Source: Erysipelotrichaceae bacterium
GTDB taxonomy: Bacteria; Bacillota_I; Bacilli_A; Erysipelotrichales; Coprobacillaceae
Direction: 5' to 3'
Length of the DNA stretch: 5,150 nt
Assembly: GCA_021200395.1 (NCBI GenBank)
Contig: JAJQGQ010000133.1
Location: 1 to 5,150 of the forward strand
A program made the translations under genes and the position numbers. The notes beneath the pieces are model-generated. The model was given only the letters and a program-made list of their open reading frames with translations. It did not search any database and was not told the DNA's origin. How positions within the stretch are numbered: the first letter of the stretch is position 1; every line of letters begins with the position of its first letter. Shown here piece after piece: positions 1-5,150 of the stretch.

Positions 1-90
1 AGGCTGCCCTCCAAATCAGCCCTTCCTTAATTCCGGTTTCATTTTACAATACGGGGAATCATCTTTTCCTTTGAAAAAAGTAAAAAAGTG
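1..90. other. Unassigned stretch upstream of the tRNA promoter
   Basis: No gene can be supported here. All three forward frames meet a stop before the promoter, and the longest reads only about 23-30 codons from the window edge, so at most the tail of an upstream gene could be present. The reverse strand offers only a 7-codon ATG frame. The first 60 bases are visibly richer in G and C than the rest of the intergenic DNA. They do not show the 3' end of 16S rRNA (no anti-Shine-Dalgarno core) or a recognisable 5S end. No convincing terminator hairpin is seen. Confidence 0.3.
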
Positions 91-119
91 TTGACGAAAA
101 AATGTAGTTATGCTATTAT
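91..119 (+). promoter_or_regulatory. Strong sigma-A-type promoter of the tRNA cluster
   Basis: The -35 box TTGACG (91-96) is separated by exactly 17 bp from the -10 box TATTAT (114-119). The -10 box is preceded by TGC (111-113), giving an extended -10 TGn element. An A-rich tract sits just upstream of the -35 (72-89) and could act as an UP element. Transcription should start near 125-127, leaving a leader of about 11-13 nt before the first tRNA. The near-consensus match fits a stable-RNA promoter. Confidence 0.8.
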
Positions 120-137
120 ATTTGAGCAGTCATTAAT

Positions 138-214
<77 letters not shown>

Positions 215-233
215 TTTATTACTGCAATTATAT

Positions 234-310
<77 letters not shown>

Positions 311-322
311 TATAATTGAATT

Positions 323-395
323 GGGGCTTTAGCTCAGCTGGGAGAGCGCCTGCTTTGCACGCAGGAGGTCAGCGGTTCGATCCCGCTAAGCTCCA
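323..395 (+). tRNA. tRNA-Ala(UGC), CCA not encoded
   Basis: This 73-nt gene has a complete cloverleaf. The acceptor stem is GGGGCTT with AAGCTCC (one G-T pair). The D stem is GCTC/GAGC. The anticodon stem CCTGC/GCAGG closes loop TTTGCAC, with anticodon TGC at 356-358. The T arm is AGCGG TTCGATC CCGCT. Discriminator A395 is followed by CT and a run of T, so the CCA end must be added after transcription, unlike the two tRNA-Ile genes. It is the last gene of the tRNA unit. Confidence 0.96.
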
Positions 396-407
396 CTTTT
401 TTTATAC

Positions 408-430
408 GCGTTACTTTGTAACGTTTTTTT
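408..430 (+). terminator. Intrinsic terminator of the tRNA cluster
   Basis: CGTTAC (409-414) and GTAACG (418-423) form a perfect 6-bp stem with a TTT loop, extendable by a G-T pair at 408/424. Seven T residues follow (424-430). The stem is short, so termination may be partial. That matters because only 17 bp separate it from the next start codon and no promoter is visible in that gap. Confidence 0.7.
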
Positions 431-447
431 GTTTATAAGGAGAAGTT

Positions 448-1203
448 ATGGAAAAATATATATGTGCTATTATTATATCATTTTATATATATAGTTTTGC
501 GGGATGGATATGGGAATCATTTCTTATGCCTTTAATCGAACATTATAAGATTAAAAACAGAGGATTTCTCAATGGGCCTGTTATTCCTATTTATGGAGTC
601 GGAGCGGTGACAGTTTTTCTTTTGTTTTCACCTAGTGAAAGTTATTTATCTATCTTTATTGAAGGTGGCTTTGTTGCTTGTGTGATTGAATATATAACTT
701 CATGGGGAATGGAAACATTGTATCATCGTCGATGGTGGGATTATAGTGATCGTGCTTTTAATGTCAATGGTAGAGTTTGCTTAGAAGGCTTTATAGCTTT
801 TGGTATATTTAGTATTGCATGTGTCAAATATGTTCAACCCTATTTATTTAGTAGAATATTACAATATTCGCTTATTCCTTTAGTTATAGTAGCCACTGCA
901 TTATCAACTATCTTTATCAGTGATTTAGTGACAACGATTATTGCATTAGCACACTTAGATGAAAGATTAGGTGAAACAATTGAATTAATTGAAGAATATA
1001 ATGAAAAAATGCGTTTGGATATGGAAGAAAGACAAAAAGATTTCTCAGAATTATTAGAAACCATTCGTCAGGAAAATGGCATTCACTATCAAAAATATGT
1101 ACAACATACAGGTTATTCATTGCGTCATATTTTTAACGCATTCCCAAATATTATTGATGATCAACATTATGATAAGGTAAAAGACAATGAAGAAAACAAA
1201 TAA
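448..1203 (+). CDS. Putative ABC-transporter-permease-like membrane protein (DUF1113/PF06541 type)
   Basis: This 251-residue integral membrane protein belongs by its motifs to the Firmicute 'putative ABC transporter permease' (ABC_trans_CmpB) family, whose function is not established. Signature segments are YSFAGWIWE (15-23), NRGFLNGPVIPIYGVGA (37-53), EYITSWGME (81-89), WWDYS (96-100) and FNVNGRVCL (104-112). About five hydrophobic segments are visible near 5-27, 43-60, 66-85, 110-128 and 138-167. The tail from about 170 to 210 is charged, rich in Glu, Lys and Leu, and likely a cytoplasmic coiled coil. The ATG is preceded by AAGGAG (437-442) at 5 nt, a strong site that supports this start. 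Its 3' end overlaps the next gene by 17 bp. No ATP-binding subunit is nearby, so the transporter label is unproven here. Expression probably relies on read-through from the tRNA unit. Confidence 0.85.
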   Translation: MEKYICAIIISFYIYSFAGWIWESFLMPLIEHYKIKNRGFLNGPVIPIYGVGAVTVFLLFSPSESYLSIFIEGGFVACVIEYITSWGMETLYHRRWWDYSDRAFNVNGRVCLEGFIAFGIFSIACVKYVQPYLFSRILQYSLIPLVIVATALSTIFISDLVTTIIALAHLDERLGETIELIEEYNEKMRLDMEERQKDFSELLETIRQENGIHYQKYVQHTGYSLRHIFNAFPNIIDDQHYDKVKDNEENK

Positions 1204-2155
1204 TATCATTATTCAATCATTGAATGGTTTAGCATATGGCTATTTTATCAGTTATGGTTTAGGAACATTGCTGATATTGATATCATCTTATATACATATA
1301 GAATTATTATCAAATATAGGAAGTATTTTGCAATCATTGATGGGTATAGCTATTGCTGTAGGTATAAGTATTGGTTTGAATTTAAAAAGTATTGATATGT
1401 TATGTATGATCATTAGTGGAAGTATTGCATCTTATTTGAGTTCCTATTTAATAATTATATATTTAACAGTTTTGTTATCGGCTCAAGTGATACAATTACT
1501 AGATACATATTTTAATATATGGTTAAAACCATTGGTTGTCATCATTATTTCTACATTGTTCGTTTATTTTTTTAATCCATATATTGATAGTTTTATGATA
1601 TATCTAGGAAATTATTTCAATACGCAAATGAATAATGAGTCAATTATTATAAAAATAATGATGAGTATGATTATATCTAATGTTATGGGATTATTGATTC
1701 CTATACTTGGTCCAACCATATGTACATCCATGAATCTTAATAGTATTGTATGTGGTATTGCTTTATCAGGTATTTGTAGTTATACGATAGGTTTAACTAT
1801 CATAGGACTCAAAGATAATCATATTGCTGATACTTTTGCAATTGCTATAGGAACACCTTTATTAGAGTTTCCCAATATCATAAAGCATCCTGCTATTCTT
1901 ATACCACTTATATTTTCAAGCGCTATTACTGGTGTTTTATCGGCTTGTATATTTTTGATAGAAGCACCTAGTAGTGTAAGTTATGGCTTAATAACTGGTA
2001 TTATTAATACAGTATCATATAATCATTTTGCTTATATGAGTGCTATATTACTTATTAATATAGCTGTACCATTGGTTGTTTGTTTTATTATTTCGCAATT
2101 ATTGTATCGTTTTAAACTTATCAAATCAGGTAACTTAAAGATTGAACATCTTTAA
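1187..2155 (+). CDS. Stand-alone PTS EIIC-like membrane permease (PF13303 type)
   Basis: This 322-residue, very hydrophobic protein has roughly nine or ten membrane segments. It resembles the small PTS_EIIC_2 group of sugar-phosphotransferase IIC proteins, which also includes PfoR-like proteins. The best evidence is the C-terminal block IGTPLLEFPNIIKHPAILIP (221-240), matching the family pattern 'GTsmLQiPNIIKnPriWIP', then a small-residue helix (243-258). An N-terminal NGLAYG (13-18) and LMGIAIAVG (51-59) also fit. No EIIA or EIIB domain and no phosphorylatable His or Cys domain is fused or adjacent, so sugar uptake cannot be assumed. The ATG lies inside the end of the preceding gene, in another frame, with AAGG at 1174-1177 about 9 nt upstream, suggesting translational coupling. 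Its last seven codons and stop form a terminator stem. The family call is made from memory of motifs. Confidence 0.72.
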   Translation: MKKTNNIIIQSLNGLAYGYFISYGLGTLLILISSYIHIELLSNIGSILQSLMGIAIAVGISIGLNLKSIDMLCMIISGSIASYLSSYLIIIYLTVLLSAQVIQLLDTYFNIWLKPLVVIIISTLFVYFFNPYIDSFMIYLGNYFNTQMNNESIIIKIMMSMIISNVMGLLIPILGPTICTSMNLNSIVCGIALSGICSYTIGLTIIGLKDNHIADTFAIAIGTPLLEFPNIIKHPAILIPLIFSSAITGVLSACIFLIEAPSSVSYGLITGIINTVSYNHFAYMSAILLINIAVPLVVCFIISQLLYRFKLIKSGNLKIEHL

Positions 2156-2166
2156 GTTTTTCTTTT
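2132..2166 (+). terminator. Intrinsic terminator made from the last codons of the permease gene
   Basis: AACTTAAAGAT (2132-2142) and ATCTTTAAGTT (2148-2158) form a perfect 11-bp stem with a TGAAC loop, followed by TTT, C and TTTT up to 2166. The 5' arm is codons 316 to 319, and the stop codon TAA (2153-2155) lies in the 3' arm. It should end the transcript of the two membrane genes. The reverse strand lacks a U-tract, so it is one-directional. Confidence 0.85.
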
Positions 2167-2191
2167 CAATAACGTGTTTTTAGCTTATAAT
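2163..2191 (+). promoter_or_regulatory. Promoter of murE
   Basis: A perfect -10 TATAAT (2186-2191) is preceded at 17 bp by TTTTCA (2163-2168), matching four of six -35 positions. The -35 lies in the T-tract of the preceding terminator. Transcription would start about 2197-2199, only about 10 nt before the murE ATG, so the ribosome site GGTGAG (2198-2203) would sit at or near the 5' end of the mRNA. Confidence 0.6.
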
Positions 2192-2207
2192 ACTCTCGGT
2201 GAGATAA

Positions 2208-3662
2208 ATGAAATTAGAAAAATTATTAACAGAAATAGATTATACTTTATTATATGGTGATTTAAATAGTGAAGTGAGTCAAATAGATTATGATTCTAGA
2301 AAAGTTGTTGAGAATAGCTTGTTTGTTTGTATTGTTGGAGCTAATGTTGATGGCCATGATTTTATTGATAGTGTTATTGATAAAGGAGCAAAAGTCATTG
2401 TTGTGGAAAAAGAAGTTTCTTATCAAGAAGGTATTACTTATGTTAAAGTTGAAGATTCACGTATTGCTCTAGCATTATTATCATCTGCTTTCTTTGATCA
2501 TCCAAGTCGTCAAATGACAGTGATAGGTATAACTGGTACGAAAGGGAAGACAACAACTTCTTATATGTTAGAATCTATCCTCACACAAGCACATAAAAAA
2601 GTAGGTATTATTGGTACTATTGGATCAATAGTTAATGGACAATTTCATGAAACCAAAAATACAACACCTGAATCATTTGAATTACAAAGACTTATGCATG
2701 AAATGGTGGAAAGTGGTTGTGAATATTGTGTGATGGAAGTTTCTTCTCAAGGTTTGATGCTTCATCGTGTTACTGGTATAGATTTTGATTATGGTATTTT
2801 CACAAATCTGTCACCTGATCATATTGGTAAAAATGAACATCGAGACTTTAATCATTATATGAGTTGTAAGAAAATGCTTTTTCAAATGTGTAAAATTGGT
2901 ATTTTTAATAAGGATGATGAACATTATTTAGATATGATTGATAATGCTACATGTCAAGTACTAACTTATTCCATTCATCAAGATAGCGATTTACAAGGTT
3001 ATGATATCCATTTATCTCAAAATGAAGGATCATTAGGGGTAACATTTAAGACTCAAGGACTTATCAATGATACTTTTGAAACAGATATTCCAGGAGAATT
3101 TAGCGTTTATAATTCTTTAGTTGCTATTATGATATGCCAACAATTATCTATCGATATTCCTTATATCAAACAAGCCTTAAAACTTGTAAGCGTACCAGGT
3201 AGAGTAGAAATTGTCCCTACTCATCAACCATATACAGTCATTATTGATTATGCCCATAATGCTTTATCATTTGATAGTATTTTATCAACCATTAGTGCCT
3301 ATCATCCCCATCGCCTCATTTGTGTCTATGGGGCAGGAGGAAAACGCGACAAGAAAAGACGTTATGATGTTGGTGAAGTGGTTGCTAAATATCATGCTTA
3401 TTCTATCCTTACTGCTGATAATCCTAGAGGGGAAAATATCACTGATATATGCAACGATATTGTTGAAGGTATTAATCGTATTGGCGCTGATTATACGATT
3501 ATTGAAGATCGAAAAGAAGCTATTCACTATGCTTTATCTATTGCTCAAAAAGATGATGTTGTTTTATGCTTAGGTAAAGGCCATGAAACATATCAAATTA
3601 TTGATGAAGAACCATTACCATTTAGTGAAAAAGAAATTATTAAAGAATATTTTAGCATATAA
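2208..3662 (+). CDS. murE: MurE: UDP-MurNAc-tripeptide synthetase
   Basis: This is a complete 484-residue cytoplasmic Mur ligase. It adds the third amino acid to UDP-MurNAc-L-Ala-D-Glu using ATP, a step in peptidoglycan precursor synthesis. The N-terminal UDP-binding domain covers about 1-100. The ATP P-loop GITGTKGKTTT is at 107-117, NTTPES at 151-156 and MEVSSQGL at 176-183. The segment SPDHIGKNEH is at 202-211, and K221 in YMSCKKMLF aligns with the carbamylated lysine. The C-terminal domain has IDYAH (346-350), GAGGKRDKKRR (375-385), DNPR (404-407) and GKGHE (456-460). Arg in DNPR is the known mark of diaminopimelate-adding enzymes, whereas S. aureus lysine-adding MurE has DNPA, so meso-DAP is inferred. 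SPDHIG replaces the commoner SRDHLD and marks a Clostridia/Erysipelotrichia-type subgroup. The ATG has GGTGAG at 2198-2203. Its stop codon touches the base of the hairpin at 3661-3717. Confidence 0.95.
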   Translation: MKLEKLLTEIDYTLLYGDLNSEVSQIDYDSRKVVENSLFVCIVGANVDGHDFIDSVIDKGAKVIVVEKEVSYQEGITYVKVEDSRIALALLSSAFFDHPSRQMTVIGITGTKGKTTTSYMLESILTQAHKKVGIIGTIGSIVNGQFHETKNTTPESFELQRLMHEMVESGCEYCVMEVSSQGLMLHRVTGIDFDYGIFTNLSPDHIGKNEHRDFNHYMSCKKMLFQMCKIGIFNKDDEHYLDMIDNATCQVLTYSIHQDSDLQGYDIHLSQNEGSLGVTFKTQGLINDTFETDIPGEFSVYNSLVAIMICQQLSIDIPYIKQALKLVSVPGRVEIVPTHQPYTVIIDYAHNALSFDSILSTISAYHPHRLICVYGAGGKRDKKRRYDVGEVVAKYHAYSILTADNPRGENITDICNDIVEGINRIGADYTIIEDRKEAIHYALSIAQKDDVVLCLGKGHETYQIIDEEPLPFSEKEIIKEYFSI

Positions 3663-3672
3663 AAAGACTTTT

Positions 3673-3683
3673 TATCATATAGT
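3673..3683 (+). promoter_or_regulatory. Candidate -10 region for the deacetylase gene
   Basis: TATCAT (3673-3678) and TATAGT (3678-3683) each match five of six -10 positions. TATAGT is 5 nt before GGTGA, copying the murE arrangement (TATAAT, 6 nt, GGTGA). No good -35 exists at 16-18 bp for either, which keeps confidence low. A start near 3690 would give an mRNA lacking the 5' hairpin arm and with a leader of only about 9 nt. Confidence 0.25.
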
Positions 3684-3688
3684 ATCTT

Positions 3689-3694
3689 GGTGAT
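3689..3694 (+). promoter_or_regulatory. Ribosome-binding site that fixes the deacetylase start
   Basis: GGTGAT is complementary to the AUCACC part of the usual 16S rRNA tail and lies 4 nt before ATG 3699. An in-frame TTG at 3687 overlaps this site and has no upstream site of its own. The ATG also gives a normal lysine-lysine-hydrophobic N-terminus. GGTGA sits partly in the loop and partly in the upper stem of the hairpin at 3661-3717. Confidence 0.6.
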
Positions 3695-3698
3695 ACAT

Positions 3699-5093
3699 AT
3701 GAAAAAAGTCTTTTTTTCTTTATCTGTATTCTTTGGATTATTATTGATATATTTATTATCACAACAACCACGCATTCATTTCATTCAAGATGAAGTTCAT
3801 TTATCTTTATATGCAACAATTGAGCCATATGATTATATTGAATCATTATCACATATTGATATTGAAGAACTCATCATTGATAATCAAGTCAATAATCAAG
3901 AATTAGGTGAATACATGATATATTATCAATATCATCAATATACATTTTCATTAAAGATATATATTGATGATATCGTTTCTCCTGAATTTGAAACCATTGA
4001 TCAAGTCATATTACGCAATGAAACATTAGACCCTTATGATCTTGTTAAACAAATCCAAGATGAATCTGCTACAACTGTTTACTTTAAAGAAGACTATATC
4101 TTTAATGAAATAAAGACTTATGAAGTGCATATTATTGTGGAAGATGCTTACCACAATAAAACGGAAAAAACAGCCTATGTCAAAGTAGAAGAATCAGATA
4201 CCAATCCACCTACTTTAAGTGGTATAAGTAAATTAACATTATTATTAGGTGATGAAATAGATTTAAATGATGGTGTTACAATACAGGATGATCATGATGA
4301 TCATCCTACCTATACTATTGATGATGCCATGTTAAATCTCAAACAAATAGGAGAATATAGTGTATATTATCATGTTTTAGATAAATACGGTAATGAAGAA
4401 ACTTATACAAGAACCATTGAAATCTTAAGTCCCTATGATAATAGAGAAGCCACCAAAGATGGCATTAAAACATGCTATTTAACGTTTGATGATGGACCAT
4501 CATCAAACACCAAAGAAATATTAGATATATTAGATGAATACAACATAAAAGCAACATTTTTTGTGACAGGAACAGCACCTGATTATTTTAATTGTATCAA
4601 AGAAGCATATGCTAAAGGTCATGTGATAGGTTTACATTCCTATAGTCATGATTATGAATATATTTATACTTCTGTAAGAAATTATTTGAATGATCTTAAT
4701 AAAATCAAAGAAGTCGTTTATGCACAAACAGGGATATATACAAAATATATACGTTTCCCTGGAGGCTCCAGTAATTTGGTATCAAAGAAATATAATGTAG
4801 GTATTATGCATGTGCTTACTAAGAAAGTCATTGATTTAGGTTATCAATATTATGATTGGACATCGATTAATGGTGATGGTGAGGGTATTAAGACAGTGGA
4901 TGGTTTAGTTGATAAGGCATTGGAAGAAATGGATGGTAAAGAAGATATCATGTTTTTAATGCATGATAGTGGGACACAAGATAATACGGTTATAGCTTTA
5001 CCAGACATTTTGGATGAATTGATTGAAAGAGGTTATACATTTAAAACAATTGATGATACATCACCAACATTTCATCATAGTGTACAAAACTAA
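3699..5093 (+). CDS. Membrane-anchored polysaccharide deacetylase (NodB/CE4) with Ig-like modules
   Basis: This 464-residue protein starts with MKK and a hydrophobic helix (4-21) with no clear cleavage site, so it is probably a signal anchor with the enzyme outside the membrane. Three beta-rich Ig-like modules seem to follow, at about 25-93, 94-165 and 169-244. Each ends in a GEY or TYEV-type strand, and the last two have a D-x-x-x-N turn (DAYHN, DKYGN). The NodB domain fills about 255-455. It has TFDDGPS (262-268; D264 likely base, D265 metal), HSYSH (313-317; metal H313 and H317), RFPGGSS (352-358), YDWTSINGD (385-393) and LMHD (420-423; H422). All catalytic positions are present. CE4 enzymes remove N- or O-acetyl groups from glycans. 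Peptidoglycan is a plausible substrate given murE upstream, but this is inferred. Its start codon is enclosed in the hairpin at 3661-3717. Confidence 0.9.
   Translation: MKKVFFSLSVFFGLLLIYLLSQQPRIHFIQDEVHLSLYATIEPYDYIESLSHIDIEELIIDNQVNNQELGEYMIYYQYHQYTFSLKIYIDDIVSPEFETIDQVILRNETLDPYDLVKQIQDESATTVYFKEDYIFNEIKTYEVHIIVEDAYHNKTEKTAYVKVEESDTNPPTLSGISKLTLLLGDEIDLNDGVTIQDDHDDHPTYTIDDAMLNLKQIGEYSVYYHVLDKYGNEETYTRTIEILSPYDNREATKDGIKTCYLTFDDGPSSNTKEILDILDEYNIKATFFVTGTAPDYFNCIKEAYAKGHVIGLHSYSHDYEYIYTSVRNYLNDLNKIKEVVYAQTGIYTKYIRFPGGSSNLVSKKYNVGIMHVLTKKVIDLGYQYYDWTSINGDGEGIKTVDGLVDKALEEMDGKEDIMFLMHDSGTQDNTVIALPDILDELIERGYTFKTIDDTSPTFHHSVQN
4286..4306. repeat. Small tandem codon repeat forming a 21-bp palindrome
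   Basis: GATGATCAT occurs twice in tandem (4287-4295 and 4296-4304). With its flanks it makes an inverted repeat with perfect 10-bp arms around one central G. It encodes Asp-Asp-His twice (residues 197-202) in the third Ig-like module, where acidic loops are common. The symmetry most likely follows from the codon duplication and not from a binding site. Confidence 0.5.
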
Positions 5094-5099
5094 TGTTTT

Positions 5100-5116
5100 C
5101 ATATTTTGAAAATATG
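5100..5116. repeat. AT-rich inverted repeat after the deacetylase gene
   Basis: CATATTTT and AAAATATG flank a single G, giving a realistic 7-bp stem with a TGA loop, 6 nt after the stop codon. No T-tract follows on the + strand (CAATTAAAAAAAG), so it is a poor intrinsic terminator. It could act as a 3'-end stabilising hairpin. Confidence 0.4.
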
Positions 5117-5121
5117 CAATT

Positions 5122-5144
5122 AAAAAAAGAAATTTTGAAATTTC
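5122..5144 (-). terminator. Probable minus-strand terminator of a convergent gene beyond the window
   Basis: Read on the minus strand, GAAATT (5144-5139) and AATTTC (5134-5129) form a 6-bp stem with loop TCAA, followed directly by seven T residues (5128-5122). On the + strand no T-tract follows the stem. This suggests a gene transcribed leftwards from outside the window. The stem is short and AT-rich, so strength is uncertain. Confidence 0.45.
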
Positions 5145-5150
5145 ATGCGT

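Larger units (their letters stand above)
3661..3717 (+). terminator. Long hairpin with U-tract spanning the start of the deacetylase gene
   Basis: The 5' arm (3661-3686) and 3' arm (3692-3715) pair in three blocks. Thirteen pairs join 3661-3673 to 3703-3715, six join TCATAT 3675-3680 to ATATGA 3697-3702, and five join GTATC 3682-3686 to GATAC 3692-3696. The loop is TTGGT, and A3674 and A3681 are the only bulges. Seven T residues (3711-3717) follow the GAC/GTC-closed core, as in an intrinsic terminator for murE. The hairpin also encloses the ribosome site and ATG (3699-3701) of the next gene, so on a read-through mRNA it should block translation initiation. Confidence 0.65.

Noticed and set aside
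397..403. T-run right after tRNA-Ala as a separate terminator
   Set aside because: No independent hairpin precedes it apart from the tRNA T arm and acceptor stem; the hairpin at 408-430 is the better candidate.
840..1120. Two overlapping minus-strand open frames of 60-74 codons
   Set aside because: They lie inside the well-supported membrane-protein gene, lack family motifs, and are explained as antisense shadows of its coding sequence.
3211..3573. A + strand 120-codon frame and a minus-strand 80-codon frame inside murE
   Set aside because: Both overlap conserved MurE C-terminal motifs in another frame; their composition is the biased product of AT-rich codons.
3687..3698. TTG at 3687 as the start of the deacetylase
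   Set aside because: It overlaps the ribosome-binding site for ATG 3699, has no upstream site of its own, and would add four residues before a normal MKK signal anchor.
3593..3775. A minus-strand 60-codon frame across the murE-deacetylase junction
   Set aside because: It overlaps two real genes and the hairpin, and shows no recognisable protein feature.
4286..4306. Perfect palindrome as an operator site
   Set aside because: It is deep inside a coding region and is fully explained by a duplicated Asp-Asp-His codon block.

Overview
The window is AT-rich DNA from a low-GC Gram-positive bacterium (Bacillota). Erysipelotrichia or a related gut Firmicute lineage is the best guess. This rests on base composition, a DUF1113/CmpB-type membrane protein, a MurE of the 'SPDHIG...NEH' type and a NodB deacetylase with the RFPGGSS signature. 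Every gene lies on the + strand.

Region 1-447 is a small stable-RNA unit. A strong consensus-like promoter (91-119) drives two identical tRNA-Ile(GAU) genes and one tRNA-Ala(UGC), followed by a short intrinsic terminator. Region 448-2166 holds two membrane-protein genes that overlap by 17 bp. The first is an orphan five-helix protein of the 'putative ABC transporter permease' (PF06541) family with a cytoplasmic coiled-coil tail. The second is a stand-alone PTS-IIC-like permease (PF13303 type) with no EIIA or EIIB partner in the window. A perfect 11-bp terminator hairpin is built from the last codons of the second gene.

Region 2163-5093 is a cell-wall pair: a complete murE, then a membrane-anchored extracytoplasmic polysaccharide deacetylase with three predicted Ig-like modules before a NodB domain. 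MurE adds the third stem-peptide residue, probably meso-diaminopimelate, in the cytoplasm. The deacetylase would modify glycan outside the membrane. Both genes begin with the same compact layout: a -10-like hexamer, 5-6 nt, GGTGA, 5 nt, ATG.

The most notable signal is a long imperfect hairpin at 3661-3717. It starts at the murE stop codon, spans the ribosome-binding site and start codon of the deacetylase, and ends in a U-tract that is itself codons 5-6 of that gene. It looks like an intrinsic terminator or start-codon-sequestering switch embedded in a coding start. The window ends in AT-rich hairpins, one of which reads as a minus-strand terminator for a convergent gene outside the window. 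I found no CRISPR array, mobile element or clearly undescribed multi-gene system; most of the content is ordinary chromosomal housekeeping.
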